From positions 31,491,502-31,555,501 of the forward strand of contig CM068547.1 of the NCBI GenBank assembly GCA_035048495.1: a stretch of 64,000 bases of DNA. The letters run 5' to 3'. Positions 14,951 to 26,093 of this stretch are shown piece after piece. This stretch comes from Euptelea pleiosperma. Taxonomy: Eukaryota; Streptophyta; Magnoliopsida; Ranunculales; Eupteleaceae. Position numbers and translations under genes: made by a program. The notes under the pieces were generated by a model. It worked only from the letters and a program-made list of their open reading frames with translations, ran no database searches and was not told the DNA's origin. Numbering within the stretch: the stretch's first letter is position 1; each line of letters starts with the position of its first letter.

Positions 14951-16675
14951 TCAATTAACCTTGCCTATCACCTGATTTTTGGGCGCCTGAATCCAACCCC
15001 CATCTATAGATTTTATACTTCCATTCAACCCATCATCAATAAAATCACCCAACCGTTTCACCTTAAGATCAGTTGGTGGGACAGGATAGTTCCCAGAGAA
15101 GCAAGCATAACAGAAGTCCGGCGCACCATCCCCCAGCAACTTCTGCAACTTCTCTATTGGCAGGAAGGCCAGTGAATCACACCCAATAAAGTCTCTAATT
15201 TCCTCCACACTCATCCTATTCGAAATCAACTCCTCTGAGCTTGGTGTGTCCACCCCATAGTAACAAGAGCCGATAATTGGGGGGCTCGCAATCCTCATAT
15301 GAACCTCCTTTGCTCCAGATTCCTTGAGCAACCTAACAATCTTCGACGATGTCGTTCCCCTCACAATTGAGTCGTCCACCACCACTACCCTCTGCCCTTC
15401 CAATACCGCCCGAACCGGTGCAAGCTTGAGCTTCACCCCAAAGTCCCTAATCTTCTGTGACGGCTCGATGAACGTCCTCCCAACATAATGTGACCGAATT
15501 AGGCCCTGCTCGAATGGGACTCCGGCCTTGGCAGCGTACCCAAGAGCAGCAACCACCCCAGAATCCGGTACCGCTATCACGACATCACAGTCTACAGGGG
15601 CTTCGGTGGCTAGTATCTCCCCGAATTCACGCCTCGATTTGTAGACCGAACGGCCAAAAACCACTGAATTGGGCTGCGAGAAGTAAATGTGCTCAAAGAT
15701 GCACGCCTTCTGTGCGCGGTGGGGCATCAAGCAAAGCGACTGTATCCCATCTTTGTCCACTACCAAGACTTCTCCCGGATTCACCTCACGCTCGTAGGTC
15801 GCTTCGATCAGGTCAAGTGCGCAGGTCTCGGAGGCAAACACGATTGCGCCATTACTCCTCCGACCCATGACTAATGGGCGGAACCCATATGGGTCACGAA
15901 CAGCAACAAGCTTGTCTTCTGTCATGAAAACCATCGAATACGCCCCTTCGAGCTGCTCACACGCATTGACGATCCTTAGAAAGAAAGGTCGGGCTTTCGA
16001 TATCGCAATCAAATGGAGGACAACCTCTGTGTCGGAGCTGGTATTGAAGATGGAGCCGTTTTCTTCGAGCATAGCCCTGAGGGAACGGTAATTCACCAAA
16101 TTTCCATTGTGGGCAACCCCAACAGAGCCGAATCGGTACCCGGCGACAAAGGGCTGAACGTTCTTGAGCATGGAGGACCCGGCGGTGGAGTACCGAACAT
16201 GCCCAATTGCGGATTCTCCGGGGAGTTGATCGAGCTTGGACTCATTGAACACTTCCGATACAAGACCGACGCCTGTGATGGATTTGAGGACGTTTTCATG
16301 GACGGTGACGATGCCAGCACCTTCTTGGCCCCGGTGCTGGAGGGCATGGAGAGCAAGGTAGCAAAGGCGGGATGCTTCTGGGTCTCCGAAGATACCCACA
16401 ACACCGCATTCCTCTCGGGGCTTATCGTCATCATCGGAATTGATCAAATGGCCATCTGGGTATGTTGTAGAGATGAAATCTGAGATGGGGTTGTTCTTGG
16501 AGGAGAGCTTCAAAGGGGTTTTCTGTTGGGTACGAGAGAAGGACTGAGAGGAGGAAGGTTTAAGTAGGGTTTTAGGAGAGAAAGAGGGGGGTTTTTGAGA
16601 TGATGGGCATGGAGCGAAAAGATGGGTTTTTTCCATAGATGATGATGAGAAAGAAGAGAGATGGGTAGTAGCCAT
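14951..16675 (-). CDS. Amidophosphoribosyltransferase, chloroplastic (glutamine-PRPP amidotransferase)
   Basis: First committed step of de novo purine synthesis in plastids: glutamine plus PRPP gives 5-phosphoribosylamine. The 574-residue frame is uninterrupted; plant members are typically intronless. Residues 1 to about 85 are Ser/Thr/Lys-rich with few acids until an Asp run, as in a transit peptide. Mature class II amidotransferase begins at Cys90 (ECGVVGIFG), the expected N-terminal nucleophile after processing. Glutaminase motifs follow: HRGQEGAG (114-121), GHVRYSTAG (158-166) and SSDTEV (213-218). The PRPP-binding loop is VVVDDSIVRGTTS (431-443). Cys325, Cys471, Cys522 and Cys525 have spacing close to the four [4Fe-4S] ligands of the Bacillus-type enzyme. 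No defect is seen. The leader is CT-rich. It has no functional link to its neighbours. Confidence 0.96.
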   Translation of the reverse strand: MATTHLSSFSSSSMEKTHLFAPCPSSQKPPSFSPKTLLKPSSSQSFSRTQQKTPLKLSSKNNPISDFISTTYPDGHLINSDDDDKPREECGVVGIFGDPEASRLCYLALHALQHRGQEGAGIVTVHENVLKSITGVGLVSEVFNESKLDQLPGESAIGHVRYSTAGSSMLKNVQPFVAGYRFGSVGVAHNGNLVNYRSLRAMLEENGSIFNTSSDTEVVLHLIAISKARPFFLRIVNACEQLEGAYSMVFMTEDKLVAVRDPYGFRPLVMGRRSNGAIVFASETCALDLIEATYEREVNPGEVLVVDKDGIQSLCLMPHRAQKACIFEHIYFSQPNSVVFGRSVYKSRREFGEILATEAPVDCDVVIAVPDSGVVAALGYAAKAGVPFEQGLIRSHYVGRTFIEPSQKIRDFGVKLKLAPVRAVLEGQRVVVVDDSIVRGTTSSKIVRLLKESGAKEVHMRIASPPIIGSCYYGVDTPSSEELISNRMSVEEIRDFIGCDSLAFLPIEKLQKLLGDGAPDFCYACFSGNYPVPPTDLKVKRLGDFIDDGLNGSIKSIDGGWIQAPKNQVIGKVN

Positions 16676-16800
16676 TGAAGATGGAGATGAGAGAGAGAGA
16701 ATGAAGAAGAACCAGAGAGAGAGAGAATGAGATGGTCTTTTGGAGCCTTTCTTCAGGCTTTTCGGTGGTGTGGGTGTGGCCGTTTGGAGCGAAATAGAGG
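16676..16800 (-). promoter_or_regulatory. CT-rich 5' leader of the purine gene
   Basis: Read on the minus strand, the sequence just before the start codon is a run of CT dinucleotides interrupted by CTTCTTCATT. Pyrimidine-rich leaders are common in highly expressed plant genes. No clear TATA box was found in the next 150 bases. Confidence 0.4.
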
Positions 16801-17238
16801 GTTTTTCCTTGTGGTATTGTTGGAGCTAAAGAGTTTCGAACTCGAAGGCGGCGTGTCTCCAGTACTTTGACTAAAGATGGGGTTGTAGTTAAATGACAGA
16901 AATGCCCTTCAGACTAGGTTTTCTTTTGGGTAGAAAATCCTTTCAGTCGGCAAGCATGGGCATTTTAGTACTTGCACTGAGTGTCAAGTGGGTTCCAGTT
17001 CGGTCCAATTATGTACCTAGAACCAAAACCTATTTTGTATGGTATGACAATTTCGGTTCCAATCAATTCCAATTCTAGTTCCACTACCAAAATCAAAAAG
17101 TTTCAGAACCAGAACTACTAAATCTTCCAATACTCCTATTGGCTCTCAAGTATTCGTATGCTGCATAAAAATGTTAAAAATAAATCAAATTATTTTAATG
17201 CTAAAATTTAGAAAAAAAAAAAAAATTGATATCATTAG

Positions 17239-17540
17239 CAAGGTTTAAAAGGGGCCATTATAATGGTATAATGGACTAGGGGCACTACCGTTTTTCTCAT
17301 TATAACGGCAGTTAAAATGAATTGTAACGTTCAGGGGCAAAAATGGCACTGAAAAATGAAAAAAATAGAAAAATAAGGGAAATAACAACCTTTTTTTCAC
17401 ACAAAATTCCAGAAAATAACAGTCATTATTTTTGTTGTAACGGAAAAATAATGTCCATTATTTTTAAAGTGTTTTTAACGGTTCATAATGTAACAAGGGA
17501 GATTCGAATCCGTTACAACGGCCGTTATTTTTGGTTCTGA
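17239..17540. mobile_element. hAT-like MITE, left-end-intact copy
   Basis: It starts CAAGGTTTAAAAGGGG, the family left end, runs through the TTTTCTCATTATAACGG and CAGGGGCAAAAATGG blocks, and stops in GGCCGTTATTTTTGG without the TTTAAACCTTG right end. Confidence 0.6.
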
Positions 17541-17772
17541 AATAGCTAGTCGCGGAACTGGTATAAGTGGGATTGGTCCCTATTGGGCATCTGTGACCAT
17601 AAAAATCTCCCAATTAAGTGATTGATTTCATATAAAAATCTGAAATTGAATCTATTACGTATGGTAATAAAAATTATATAAAATGGCGCCAAACTAAAAT
17701 TACAAAGTCAAGGTCTTGAACCTTCCTAAAAATTGACTTTCTCAGTCAACAACATTGATTCGATTAATACAT

Positions 17773-18641
17773 GAGAATTTTTGACATACCCCCCCATGTT
17801 ATCTTTAAAATATGACATACCCCCCCACAATTTGTAAAAGCTGACATACCCCCCTATGACTCGGTCCACTGTTATTTGACCAGTGTTGACCCGAGTGGAC
17901 TACCAGATTTTGTATTAAATGGTAAAAATGCCCTTCTCTTCGACCTTCGAACAAGGGTTTGGGCCAAAACCCAAACCCCAAATCAAACGGCTGTGGTGGA
18001 CGGCCAGCCAAGAGATTTCAATGGGTTGGCCTCTTATCACCGGCGACCAACCCACCGGAGTCTCATAGCCGGCTGGCCACCACTTCGGCAATAATTTAAA
18101 ACCCAAGGTTAAAAAAAAAAAAAAAAAAACACAAAGCATACAATTTTAGTTTTAAAATTTTCATTAAAAAAAATGAAAAATAAGACAAAGCAATTTATAT
18201 TTTAAGCTTTTGAGATGTGGATTTTGGAAAGATGGGTTCTCCCAATTTTAAAATTTTATTCTACAATAAAATCCATAAAAAATCCCATTCATTCATGAGT
18301 TTTATTTATTTTTTTTGGTTTTTTTCTTCTCAATATTTATTTAATTCATCAAAAAACCAAAAAAAAATCTCAAGTTTACCAACATGGATTTTAATTTTTA
18401 TTTTTAATCTCCTCTTTTCATGCTTGATTTGGGGCATGGGTTTTGGCCTAAACCCAATCCCTTGATCTAATGTTGAAGACAAGGGCACTTCCGTCCTTTA
18501 ATACAAAATTAGGTAGTCAACTCGGGTCAACACTGGTCAAATGACAGTGGACCGAGTCATAGGGAGGTATGTCAGCTTTTTCAAATTGTGGGGGGTATGT
18601 CAAATTTTAAAGATAACATGGGGGGTATGTCAAAAATTCCC
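17773..18641. mobile_element. Long-arm foldback element with 9-bp target duplication
   Basis: The termini GAGAATTTTTGACATACCCC and, inverted, GGGAATTTTTGACATACCCC open arms of about 200 bp that mirror each other. They include repeated GACATACCCCCC words, a CGGTCCACTG block and an AAACCCAAACCCC-like block. TTAATACAT flanks both ends (17764-17772 and 18642-18650). A 9-bp duplication and long inverted arms fit Mutator-like foldback MITEs. No transposase frame is present. The three GACATACCCCCC words per arm are evenly spaced and may be binding sites. Confidence 0.8.
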
Positions 18642-18650
18642 TTAATACAT

Positions 18651-19435
18651 TTGATAAATGGTCAAATGTAGTTGGTTCTTACTAATTCAACCAATTTTTC
18701 CCAAGGTAGCCGTAAAAGCAATATTTTCGTACCCGGTCATCGAACAGGTCAAGGGACTGGTTCATTGGGTCACTGGTTCAATTGCCGGGTCGACTGAGTT
18801 AACCTGCCACATGGCAACTCTTTGGGGCCCACCTCAATCGGACCCTATGATCCTCACTCATTGAATAAACATAAGCAACTACTTCATTAAATGTCTTTCC
18901 CCCAACGTACTCACCTAGGCACCCATTAGCTTGTTGTACAGAAGACACTTGTTAGTTTATTAGAGGGTATTTTAGTAACACCACCCCCTGAAATTTGAAA
19001 GTAATTAGTAATGGGGAAATTTTAGTCACACCCCACAAATTGTGAGGGCACCCTGACCTGTTGAAAGCAACCCACGAATTGTGCTTCAATTTGCTTAATT
19101 TACAAAATGCCTTCCACAAATTAGACTCGAGATCACGGCGTGCAACTTCATTACAAGCGTTCAAGGACCCACGTGGCACAATCTTAGAGGACTGACTGAA
19201 TGGATGATTGGTCAATCCCTAAGTGGATCTACAAACCAAAAATCACCCTAATCAGTGATTTCTAGGCATTGGATTAGAGTTATTTTCATGGGCTGATTTT
19301 AACTGGAAATTTGAACATTATTGACCATTATTTGAGGTACAAAGATCCAAAGGTTTAGAAAATCAAAATTTTGAAGTTGAAAAGTTGAAGCTACCCATTA
19401 TTTTTAGGGTTGGGGCTATGTTGACGGCCCTAAAA
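18651..19435. other. Spacer with foldback fragments
   Basis: No gene. Near 18962 is one arm of the TTTTAGTAACACC family, and 19170-19335 is an FB-1 arm (CACGTGGCACAATC, GATTGGTCAATCC). The remainder is not recognised. Confidence 0.45.
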
Positions 19436-19785
19436 TGATAGGATTCTGTACAGTACACAAATATGTGCCACATGGCACACTCTTAAGAGGACTCTGACCG
19501 TATGGATGTTTGGCCAGTCCCTAGGTGGACCTACAAACCAAAATTCAGCCTGATTAGTGATTTCTAGGCGTTGGATCTTTGTACCTCAAATACTGCTATA
19601 ATTCCCACAGTTGAGATCAACCCATGAAAGTAAGTCCAATCCAACGTATCAAAATCACTAATCAGGCTGAATTTTGGTTTGTAGGTCCACCTAGTGGTTG
19701 GCCAAACATCCATACAGTCAGAGTCCTCCAAGAGTGTGCCACGTAGTATATATTGTGTCATGTACAAAATCCTGTCAGTTTAGGG
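19436..19785. mobile_element. FB-1 foldback MITE, complete copy
   Basis: Best complete copy of the commonest foldback family here. The outer arm GATAGGATTCTGTACAGTAC is mirrored by GTACAAAATCCTGTCA. Inside, GGATGTTTGGCCAGTCCCTA and AATTCAGCCTGATTAGTGAT are followed about 100 bp later by their reverse complements. Nearly the whole element folds on itself. Related copies are at 21900-22195, 34228-34585, 56610-56880 and 58050-58389, with half copies at 55, 8460, 8740, 19170, 32160, 51295, 52690, 53560 and 56100. Superfamily is not assigned because the termini differ between copies. Confidence 0.65.
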
Positions 19786-19799
19786 CTGTCAATGGGTTA

Positions 19800-20012
19800 A
19801 GGCTCAAGCTCCGAGGACCTTTTTTTTTTTCTGACCCCTCTCGGTGTTCGCATGCTCGGCCGTGGATTTCACGAATCCAACGGTGGTTGTCAGCGCCCCA
19901 AAAAGTGATACCAGCTCGGCGCTGCCAACCACCGTTGGATTTTTGAAATCCATAGTCGAGCACAGGAACACCGAAAGAGGTCAGAAAAAAGGGGGTCCCC
20001 TGAGCCTGACCC
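19800..20012. mobile_element. Foldback MITE (GAGCC / GGATTTC type)
   Basis: Mirrored arms carry GGCTCAAGCTCCGAGGACC, TCTGACCCCTCTCGGTGTTC, GCTCGGCCGTGGATTTC and AATCCAACGGTGGTTG. The end-to-end arms are about 100 bp. It abuts the FB-1 copy before it. Confidence 0.6.
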
Positions 20013-20312
20013 TATTTTTCATTAAACCATTTAAGTGTGATGGTTATTTGAGTAAAAAAAAAACTCGGCCTTTAGCTTTACAGTCATGGAGATGTATGGG
20101 ATATGAGTTTAATGAAATTGATCATGAATCACATGCTATAGGATTTAATAGATATGCTAGCCACATGTTTAGTGCTTAATTCATTAACATTATTAGCTCA
20201 GCAACACCTCAATTTTATCATTTTAGAGTTGGTTTTTTCTATACAAAAGAGATTTAGCAAATGCTCAGGTAACTCAAAACTTTAAATGAAAAAAGCATGT
20301 GAGATGATTATT

Positions 20313-20447
20313 GGGAATTGATTTTTCTAGTGAACTTTTTACCTCTTTTGGTCAACATTTTCACATTTGTTAAAGAGGTATTTTGGTCAAATGTAAAAAA
20401 TGTTGACTGAAAGAAGCAAAAAGCTTACAGGAAAAATCAATTTTCTT
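20313..20447. repeat. Imperfect long hairpin
   Basis: The left arm GAATTGATTTTTC...GGTCAACATTTTCACATTTG is mirrored by CAAATGTAAAAAATGTTGAC...GAAAAATCAATTTTC. It is probably a small foldback element. Confidence 0.5.
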
Positions 20448-20559
20448 ATTATTTTATTTTATTTATTTTCATAAGCAACCATAGGAGATGCCAAAAGAAA
20501 AGAGGAAAACCGAAAAACATGTGAGATCTGCTAAGTTTTGAAATATATATATATACACT

Positions 20560-20990
20560 AGTAGGTGGCCCGTGCCCATGGCACTCTCCGACAAAGCGTT
20601 TGTCAAAATGGGGTGTGAGTGACTTTGATCCACCATCCATTTGGGGTGATAAGATCTCGGCCGTCCTTTGTGAAGCCAATAAGAGGGGGGATAAGTGACT
20701 TCTCTGTTTTGTTATATAGATGTATAGTGGGTGGCCCATGCCATCGGCACTCCCCTACAAGCATTTCCCAAAATCAGGTGTGAGTGGTTTAGATCCATAG
20801 TTCATTTGGGGAATAAGATCTCGGCCATCCTTTGTGAAGCCGATAAGAGGGGTATAAGTGGGGAGACGATTTCCTGGTTAAATAAATTCAACCCTCTAAA
20901 TTTTATTTTATGTAAGGGTTGATATGGGTCCTTGGATATATGAAGCCTATAAGAGGGGGAGACAACTTCCCTGTTTTGTTATATAGATAT
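20560..20990 (-). mobile_element. Helitron-like units (reverse orientation)
   Basis: Two to three head-to-tail copies of the unit described at 37267-42925. Each runs on the minus strand from TCTATATAACAAAACAG to a GTGCC...GGCAC hairpin and CTAG/CTAT. The first 3' end (minus strand) lies at about 20561 next to a TATATATATA stretch. Confidence 0.5.
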
Positions 20991-21895
20991 AGTTTTTGAT
21001 AAGTATAGATTTGTTCAATAGAAAAACAAAGGTACAAAGGTAAGAAAGGAGATTGAGATGACCTCCTAATTAAAGAAGCAATAAACCAAAAGGGAAGAAC
21101 AAAAACACCTATTCTCCCCTATATAACAAAGACTCTTATCTAAAAACAAGATTTTTGTAAAAAATAAAATGCCCCTACATTCTTTGAAGAGCCTAGACCA
21201 CTAAAACATCAGGGATTTGATGTAAAGGATAATATGCTGGCTCCCTTCTCTCCTCCATCAAACATCTGTCAGTTTCTCTCTCTTCACACAGCTCACGCCA
21301 TTGAAAGAGAAGAATGCACCACAAACGTCTACCACACAGTGAAAATTAACACCAAAGCCACTCACCCACTAAACGTGTCCTTAGCTCTCACAGCTCTCGG
21401 CATTGCCCATGCCATCCGAAATAAAGAAACGAAGTGGCAAGAAACCTCCTTAACTACAATACAATAAAGAAGAAGATGGTTGACCAATGATCGCACGCCG
21501 CATATACCCACATTTACTTTTTAAAAAATCTTTTTTAAAACCAAAGCCTAAATGATGAGTATATGTGGCGTGCAATCATCGGCTCCATCATCGCCGCTTC
21601 AAAAAATCCCGCCTCTTAGTGGCCAAATATCATGGATAAGCATTTCCCTCATCCATTGTTCGCCAACATGAAAAAAAAAAAACCAAGTTGTAAGGCACAC
21701 CCTTTATTGAAGAATGATTTCAACCTAGTGGGTGTTTGGTTGAACAATTCTATGTATTTGTAGCATTGGATGCATAGGCTTATAATCTTCTAAGTGTTTG
21801 GGTGAACCCTACTAACTAATAAAGGTTGTTTGAACGGTCAGGTTATCCCTATAGTTGACTTAATTGATCACGCAAATACGGACGCTCACAGATCG
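20991..21895. other. Spacer, no gene recognised
   Basis: A small inverted repeat at about 21488-21592 (GATCGCACGCCGCATATACC mirrored) has a relative near 63195. The 77-codon open frame at 21234-21467 shows no known domain, and its composition does not stand out. Confidence 0.4.
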
Positions 21896-21899
21896 ACGT

Positions 21900-22195
21900 A
21901 CGTCCATATGAGCCATGTGGCACATTCTTAGATACAACTGACCGTATGGATGTTTGGCTCATCCTGCTTGACCTACAAACCAAAATCAGCCTTATTGGTG
22001 ACTTCTAACTTTTGGGTTTAGTCTTTTTCATGGGTTGATTTTTAACTGTGGGATTCAAGCATTATTTGGGGTACTCAGATCCAATGGATAGAAATACCCA
22101 ATTAAGCTATTTTTGGTATGTAGGTCCACCTAGCATTGGTCAAACATCTATAAGGTCAGTGGTCTCCAATAATATGCCACGTGGCTCATACGAGA
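21900..22195. mobile_element. FB-1 foldback MITE copy
   Basis: GCCATGTGGCACATTCTTAG...TATGGATGTTTGGCTCATCC is mirrored by GGTCAAACATCTATAAGGTC...ATGCCACGTGGCTCAT at the other end. Confidence 0.6.
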
Positions 22196-22304
22196 CACTC
22201 AAAGATGTCCATGAGCAAAAATGGATATCTGTGACCATGGCATATTATTCAAGTATTAAATTTTCAAAGATTTGGTCAAATTTACATATGTTATGAGTAT
22301 TTGT

Positions 22305-22445
22305 ATCATGGTTGTCTCCCCACTCATATCCCCTCTTATAGGCTTTAATAAAGAAGGGATGAGATCTTATCCCCCAACTAGACAGTGGATCTCAGTCACT
22401 CACATCCGATTTGGCAAATGCTTTGTCGGGGAGTGCAGTTATATA
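22305..22445 (+). mobile_element. Single Helitron-like unit, end-truncated
   Basis: It carries TCTCCCCACTCATATCCCC, the GAGATCTTATCCCCC block and GGCAAATGCTTTGTCGGGGA in the order seen in the 37-43 kb array. The sequence diverges before the CTAG end. Confidence 0.45.
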
Positions 22446-22484
22446 CATATTGCTCATGTATTATAAAACGATAATTTTTTATTA

Positions 22485-22650
22485 GTCCGGGCCTCTTAGA
22501 GCACCCCGGACTAATCAAGTAAGGCTCGGAAGTCACCCCTTCCCAACGTACCTGATGTACTGAAATAAATCCTGGGGGGTATGGCCTCCCAAGGAGTCGA
22601 ACTCAGGACCTCCTGCTTACTAAATCAGGATCCTAGCCATCTCCATCTAC
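22485..22650 (-). mobile_element. tRNA-derived SINE-like element
   Basis: On the minus strand a B-box-like GAGTTCGACTCC (22594-22605) follows an A-box-like TGGCTAGGATCCTG upstream, then GGAGGCCATACCCCCCAGG. This resembles plant tRNA-derived SINEs. No target duplication was established. Confidence 0.45.
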
Positions 22651-23336
22651 TAGTCTTATTACATGAAGAAAATTACAAAAGAAATAGAACTTTTCTCATC
22701 ACGCAATGACAAAACCATCTTATACACCAACTTTTCCTCTCCCGTATTTTTGTCGTATGCTGAATTGCTAACTATGACGGTAACTCAAAATGAAGGGTAT
22801 TATTGGAACTACATAAATGTTATTGGATAGCAGGACTTCACGAATCACGACTAGGACTTTGAAGTGCACAGCTGGTCTTCTAGAATTGGAATTAGAACTC
22901 TTTTGGTGGGTCCGACCAATTTGCCTTTTATATGGAAAGTGAGTCCCTAGGTCGCATGGACCAAGAGAAACGGCTAACAAACGTACGAAGGATATTCTCA
23001 CCCCAAAGGATATATATGTGAACATTATCATACTTTATTTATTGGAATCTAATATGAATCCAATACGTATTTTTCTTGTCTCATTGTTCAAGTCATTCCT
23101 AATTTGGGTTGATTATAGTCAAATGACCTCTATAACCACACTCCACTCTATCAGATAGGGATGTGTTGGGTCCCACATTATTCATTATAGGACCCGGTCT
23201 CTTGATTATCCGGTTTTGAGACTATCTGTTTTAGCATCGGATTCGGCGTGATGGAACTCGGAACCAATTTATATAGCAGAGTATGAATTTGGGTACACTG
23301 GTACCTGAACCGGAACCAACTTATTAATGTTCAATT
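22651..23336. other. Spacer, no gene recognised
   Basis: Unclassified sequence. The stretch 22870-23100 is partly similar to 44935-45060 (GGAATCTAATATGA, CTTGTC...TTCAAGTCATT...CTAATTTG), so these are two copies of an unidentified repeat. Confidence 0.4.
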
Positions 23337-24495
23337 TGTTAGCGGATGGTGTGTTCCCGTGCACGTTTTGTGGTTGCTTGACGACCCATTGATATACGTA
23401 ATTGTTTCACCTTTCCCAACAGGTCAAATTTATTTATTTTTTGGGTAAATTCATGTTTAACATGGTATCAGAGCCTTAAGGCATGGGAGGTCGTTGGTTC
23501 AAGTCTCTAACGGAGTGTATTCTTACTGAGGGGGCATGTTAGTGGATGGTGTGTTCCTGCGCACGTGTTGTGTTGACTCGACGATCTGTTGATATACATA
23601 GTTGTTTTGCCCTCTCCTAACAGGTTTATCATTTGGAGAGACAAATGGTTGTTTAACATGGTATTAGAGCCTTAGGATCTGTTTGGTATGTGAGAAAAAG
23701 AGTTCCGATGGCGAATATTATCTTGGCTAAATATTTGCTCATATCAATATTTAACAATGTTTGGTTCGTGTATGAGCTAGCTTACTTCATTTTCTTTCAA
23801 TTTGAGTGGGTCCCACATATCAAAGTAAGTCAAAAATAGGTTGGGTGAGTGCGGGAACCACATATTATGTCAAAGGACAAAAAAAAATTCATTTTTATTG
23901 AAAATAATGATTTTTCGGTGAGAAAATAAGGCATAATCGGCGTGAAAATATTTACACGGGGGGAGGTGATCAAATGTTTTCCCGCCGCGGAGGGCAAATA
24001 TGTGGGCCCGGCTAAATATTTGCCGAGGGCGAGTGGCTACCAAACGCACCCGAGCAAATATTAGCATGGCTAAATATTTTATATTCCCGCCGCGGTGCGT
24101 TACCAAACAGGCCCTTAAGGCCTAAGAGGTCGCGAGTTCAAGTCTCTAACGGAGTGCATTCCCTCTGAGGGGGCGTATTAGCGGATGGTGTGTACATGTG
24201 TTGGCTCGACAATACGTTGATTTACATAGTTGTTTCGTCTTTCCCAAACAAGTCGATCTTTTGGGGTAAATGGTTGTTTAACATAGTATCAGAGCCTTAA
24301 AGCATGGGAGGTCGCATGTTCAAGTCTCCACTGTAGTGTATTCCCACTGAAGAGGCATGTTAATAGATGGAGTGTTCCCACACACGTGTTGTGTTAGCTT
24401 GACGACCCATTGATATATATATATATAATTGTTTCGCATTTCCCCAACATATCAATCTTTCTTTTCGAGTGGGAAACTTGTAGTGAAAATTAACA
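23337..24495 (+). mobile_element. Tandem TRIM retrotransposon (four LTRs)
   Basis: Short LTRs at 23337-23462, 23537-23658, 24176-24283 and 24358 to about 24495 begin TGTTAGCGGATGG-like and end TTTAACA. The first is followed immediately by TGGTATCAGAGCC, the primer-binding site complementary to the 3' end of initiator Met-tRNA. LTR 2 is preceded by the purine tract CTGAGGGGGCA. Internal regions of about 75 bp hold only the binding site and purine tract, so the element is a terminal-repeat retrotransposon in miniature and depends on enzymes from elsewhere. The order is LTR-int-LTR-int-LTR-int-LTR. The second internal region is split by a Tourist-like element. LTR 3 begins TA rather than TG, and its binding site is TAGTATCAGAGCC. 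Confidence 0.85.
23675..24114. mobile_element. Tourist-like MITE inside the TRIM
   Basis: The termini GGATCTGTTTGGTA and, inverted, GGGCCTGTTTGGTA have TTA on both sides (23672-23674 and 24115-24117). Removing it restores GAGCCTTAAGGCCTAAGAGG, matching the uninterrupted TRIM interior. An inverted relative lies at 28330-28805. Confidence 0.8.
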
Positions 24496-25460
24496 CAAAA
24501 TGGGACAACCAACGGGAAACCAAGTATTTATCGGTTTTGATTTTGGGACTACTTATTTTAATATTGGAACCAGAACCAATAAGACCCATAACTAATAGAA
24601 CATGGCGTAGTTCTGGTACCAGGATCGGAACCAACCCATTTACGCTCTTTATTTGTCATTTTCGATCCCAGCAGTTAGGACTACTTGTTGTACTAGAACC
24701 GGAATTGATATGATCCATAACCAACTTATTTAATAGGGTCTAGCTTTGTGTTCACTGGTAAATCTGAACAGGAACCAATCCATTGACACCCACTACCATC
24801 AAGATACGTGGAACACTTGCAGGGTTGGGACAGTGGAGGAGCCAGGGCCAAGCTTAAACTGTTTGTCAATGTGTTACCAAACAACAGATATATAGTTCTA
24901 ACCATCGTTGAAGAAGAACAGTTCTCACCACGTCAACGGGTAAGTCAATTCGTGTTACTACACTTATCGAATAAAAAGAGAGTCAATTGGTTGGGACCCA
25001 CTATTTTGGAGGTCCCACGTAGGGAATCTTTCAGGTCAAAATTCGGTACGATTAGAAGATCACAACCATCCAGCTAGTTGGCTTGATTTTCCTTGGATTG
25101 GTTTCACACTTGCTTTTGGAAAGTCATCTATTGGCTATTATATTTAAGTCTTGGTCAAAAGGTGTATTGCTTGCTGGTCTCCTTTGCGACCTTTTGGTAC
25201 GAAAGTGACTGTTATGACTTTTAGACTTTTATGACTTTTCGACTTCTATGACTTTTATTCTTATTATTTTTTAATCTTTAACAAGTCCTCTCCATCCACC
25301 GACCATGGTTGGAAGTCTTGGCCGATCCCGTTCTCGACAGACACCGATCCATTTCATTTTGGAATCGGTGTTGGATTGGACCGACTACCGATCCCGAGAT
25401 TCTGAACTGTGATTCTACAACTAAACAAAAGTCAAAGGTGCTTTTGGATGCACTATATAT
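24496..25460. other. Spacer, no gene recognised
   Basis: No conserved frame. Simple GGAACCAGAACC-like repeats occur at 24560-24770, and a fragment of the GTCTCGGGATCGG element at about 25305-25420. Confidence 0.4.
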
Positions 25461-25464
25461 ATAA

Positions 25465-25846
25465 ATATATATGGGTGGAACAGAATGACTAACGGAATTC
25501 TTACTAAAATTCCTACTAATGGACGTGGGGCCCACATGTGGATGAGTTAAGGGATGATTTTTGGCCCTCACCAAAAATCAGTAATTTTTAAAACTTCTAA
25601 CCCTATCAAATACGGACCTAAATTTAACGGTGAAAAATGAATGGTCCAAAATTTTTCAATTTGCAATCTACTTTTCACAATGCTACAAATGTTGGAATGG
25701 GCTGATTTTTTGTGTGGTTGATATCCACATTGAGAAGAATATTATCACAAAAAATTATCCCTTAACTCATCCGCATGTGGGCCCTACATCCATTAGTAAG
25801 AATATTAGTAAGAATTCCATTAGTCATTCTATCCCAGCCATATATA
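25465..25846. mobile_element. Long-TIR MITE flanked by TATATA
   Basis: Arms of about 80-150 bp begin ATATATGG(G/C)TGGAACAGAATG and include GGAATTCTTACTAA and CCCACATG. The right arm is the reverse complement. A second copy is at 48617-49003. Both sit in TA repeats, so the target duplication cannot be read. The open frames at both ends encode the same repeat peptides and are not genes. Confidence 0.6.
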
Positions 25847-26093
25847 TATATATTCTGAATGGCGTAACCTTGGATCCAAACATCCCTAAAAAGGTTAGCA
25901 GTTGGAGTGACGGAGCCAGGGGTTGCCCACCCTCAACTTTAAAAATTTAGTAGGAATTATTTTTTCCAAAATACCCTTTTGCCCACTTTGGAAAAGTACC
26001 CTTTGCTCATCTTGGAACAAAATCTGTACAATATTGCCTACCCTTGAACAAAATCTTGGTTCCACCACTGACAATTGGGACATTTCTCATGAA

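Noticed and set aside
15490..16483. Open frames of 74-156 codons on the plus strand (15490-15870, 16013-16483)
   Set aside because: They lie opposite the conserved amidophosphoribosyltransferase frame and have no recognisable domain; they are shadows of it.
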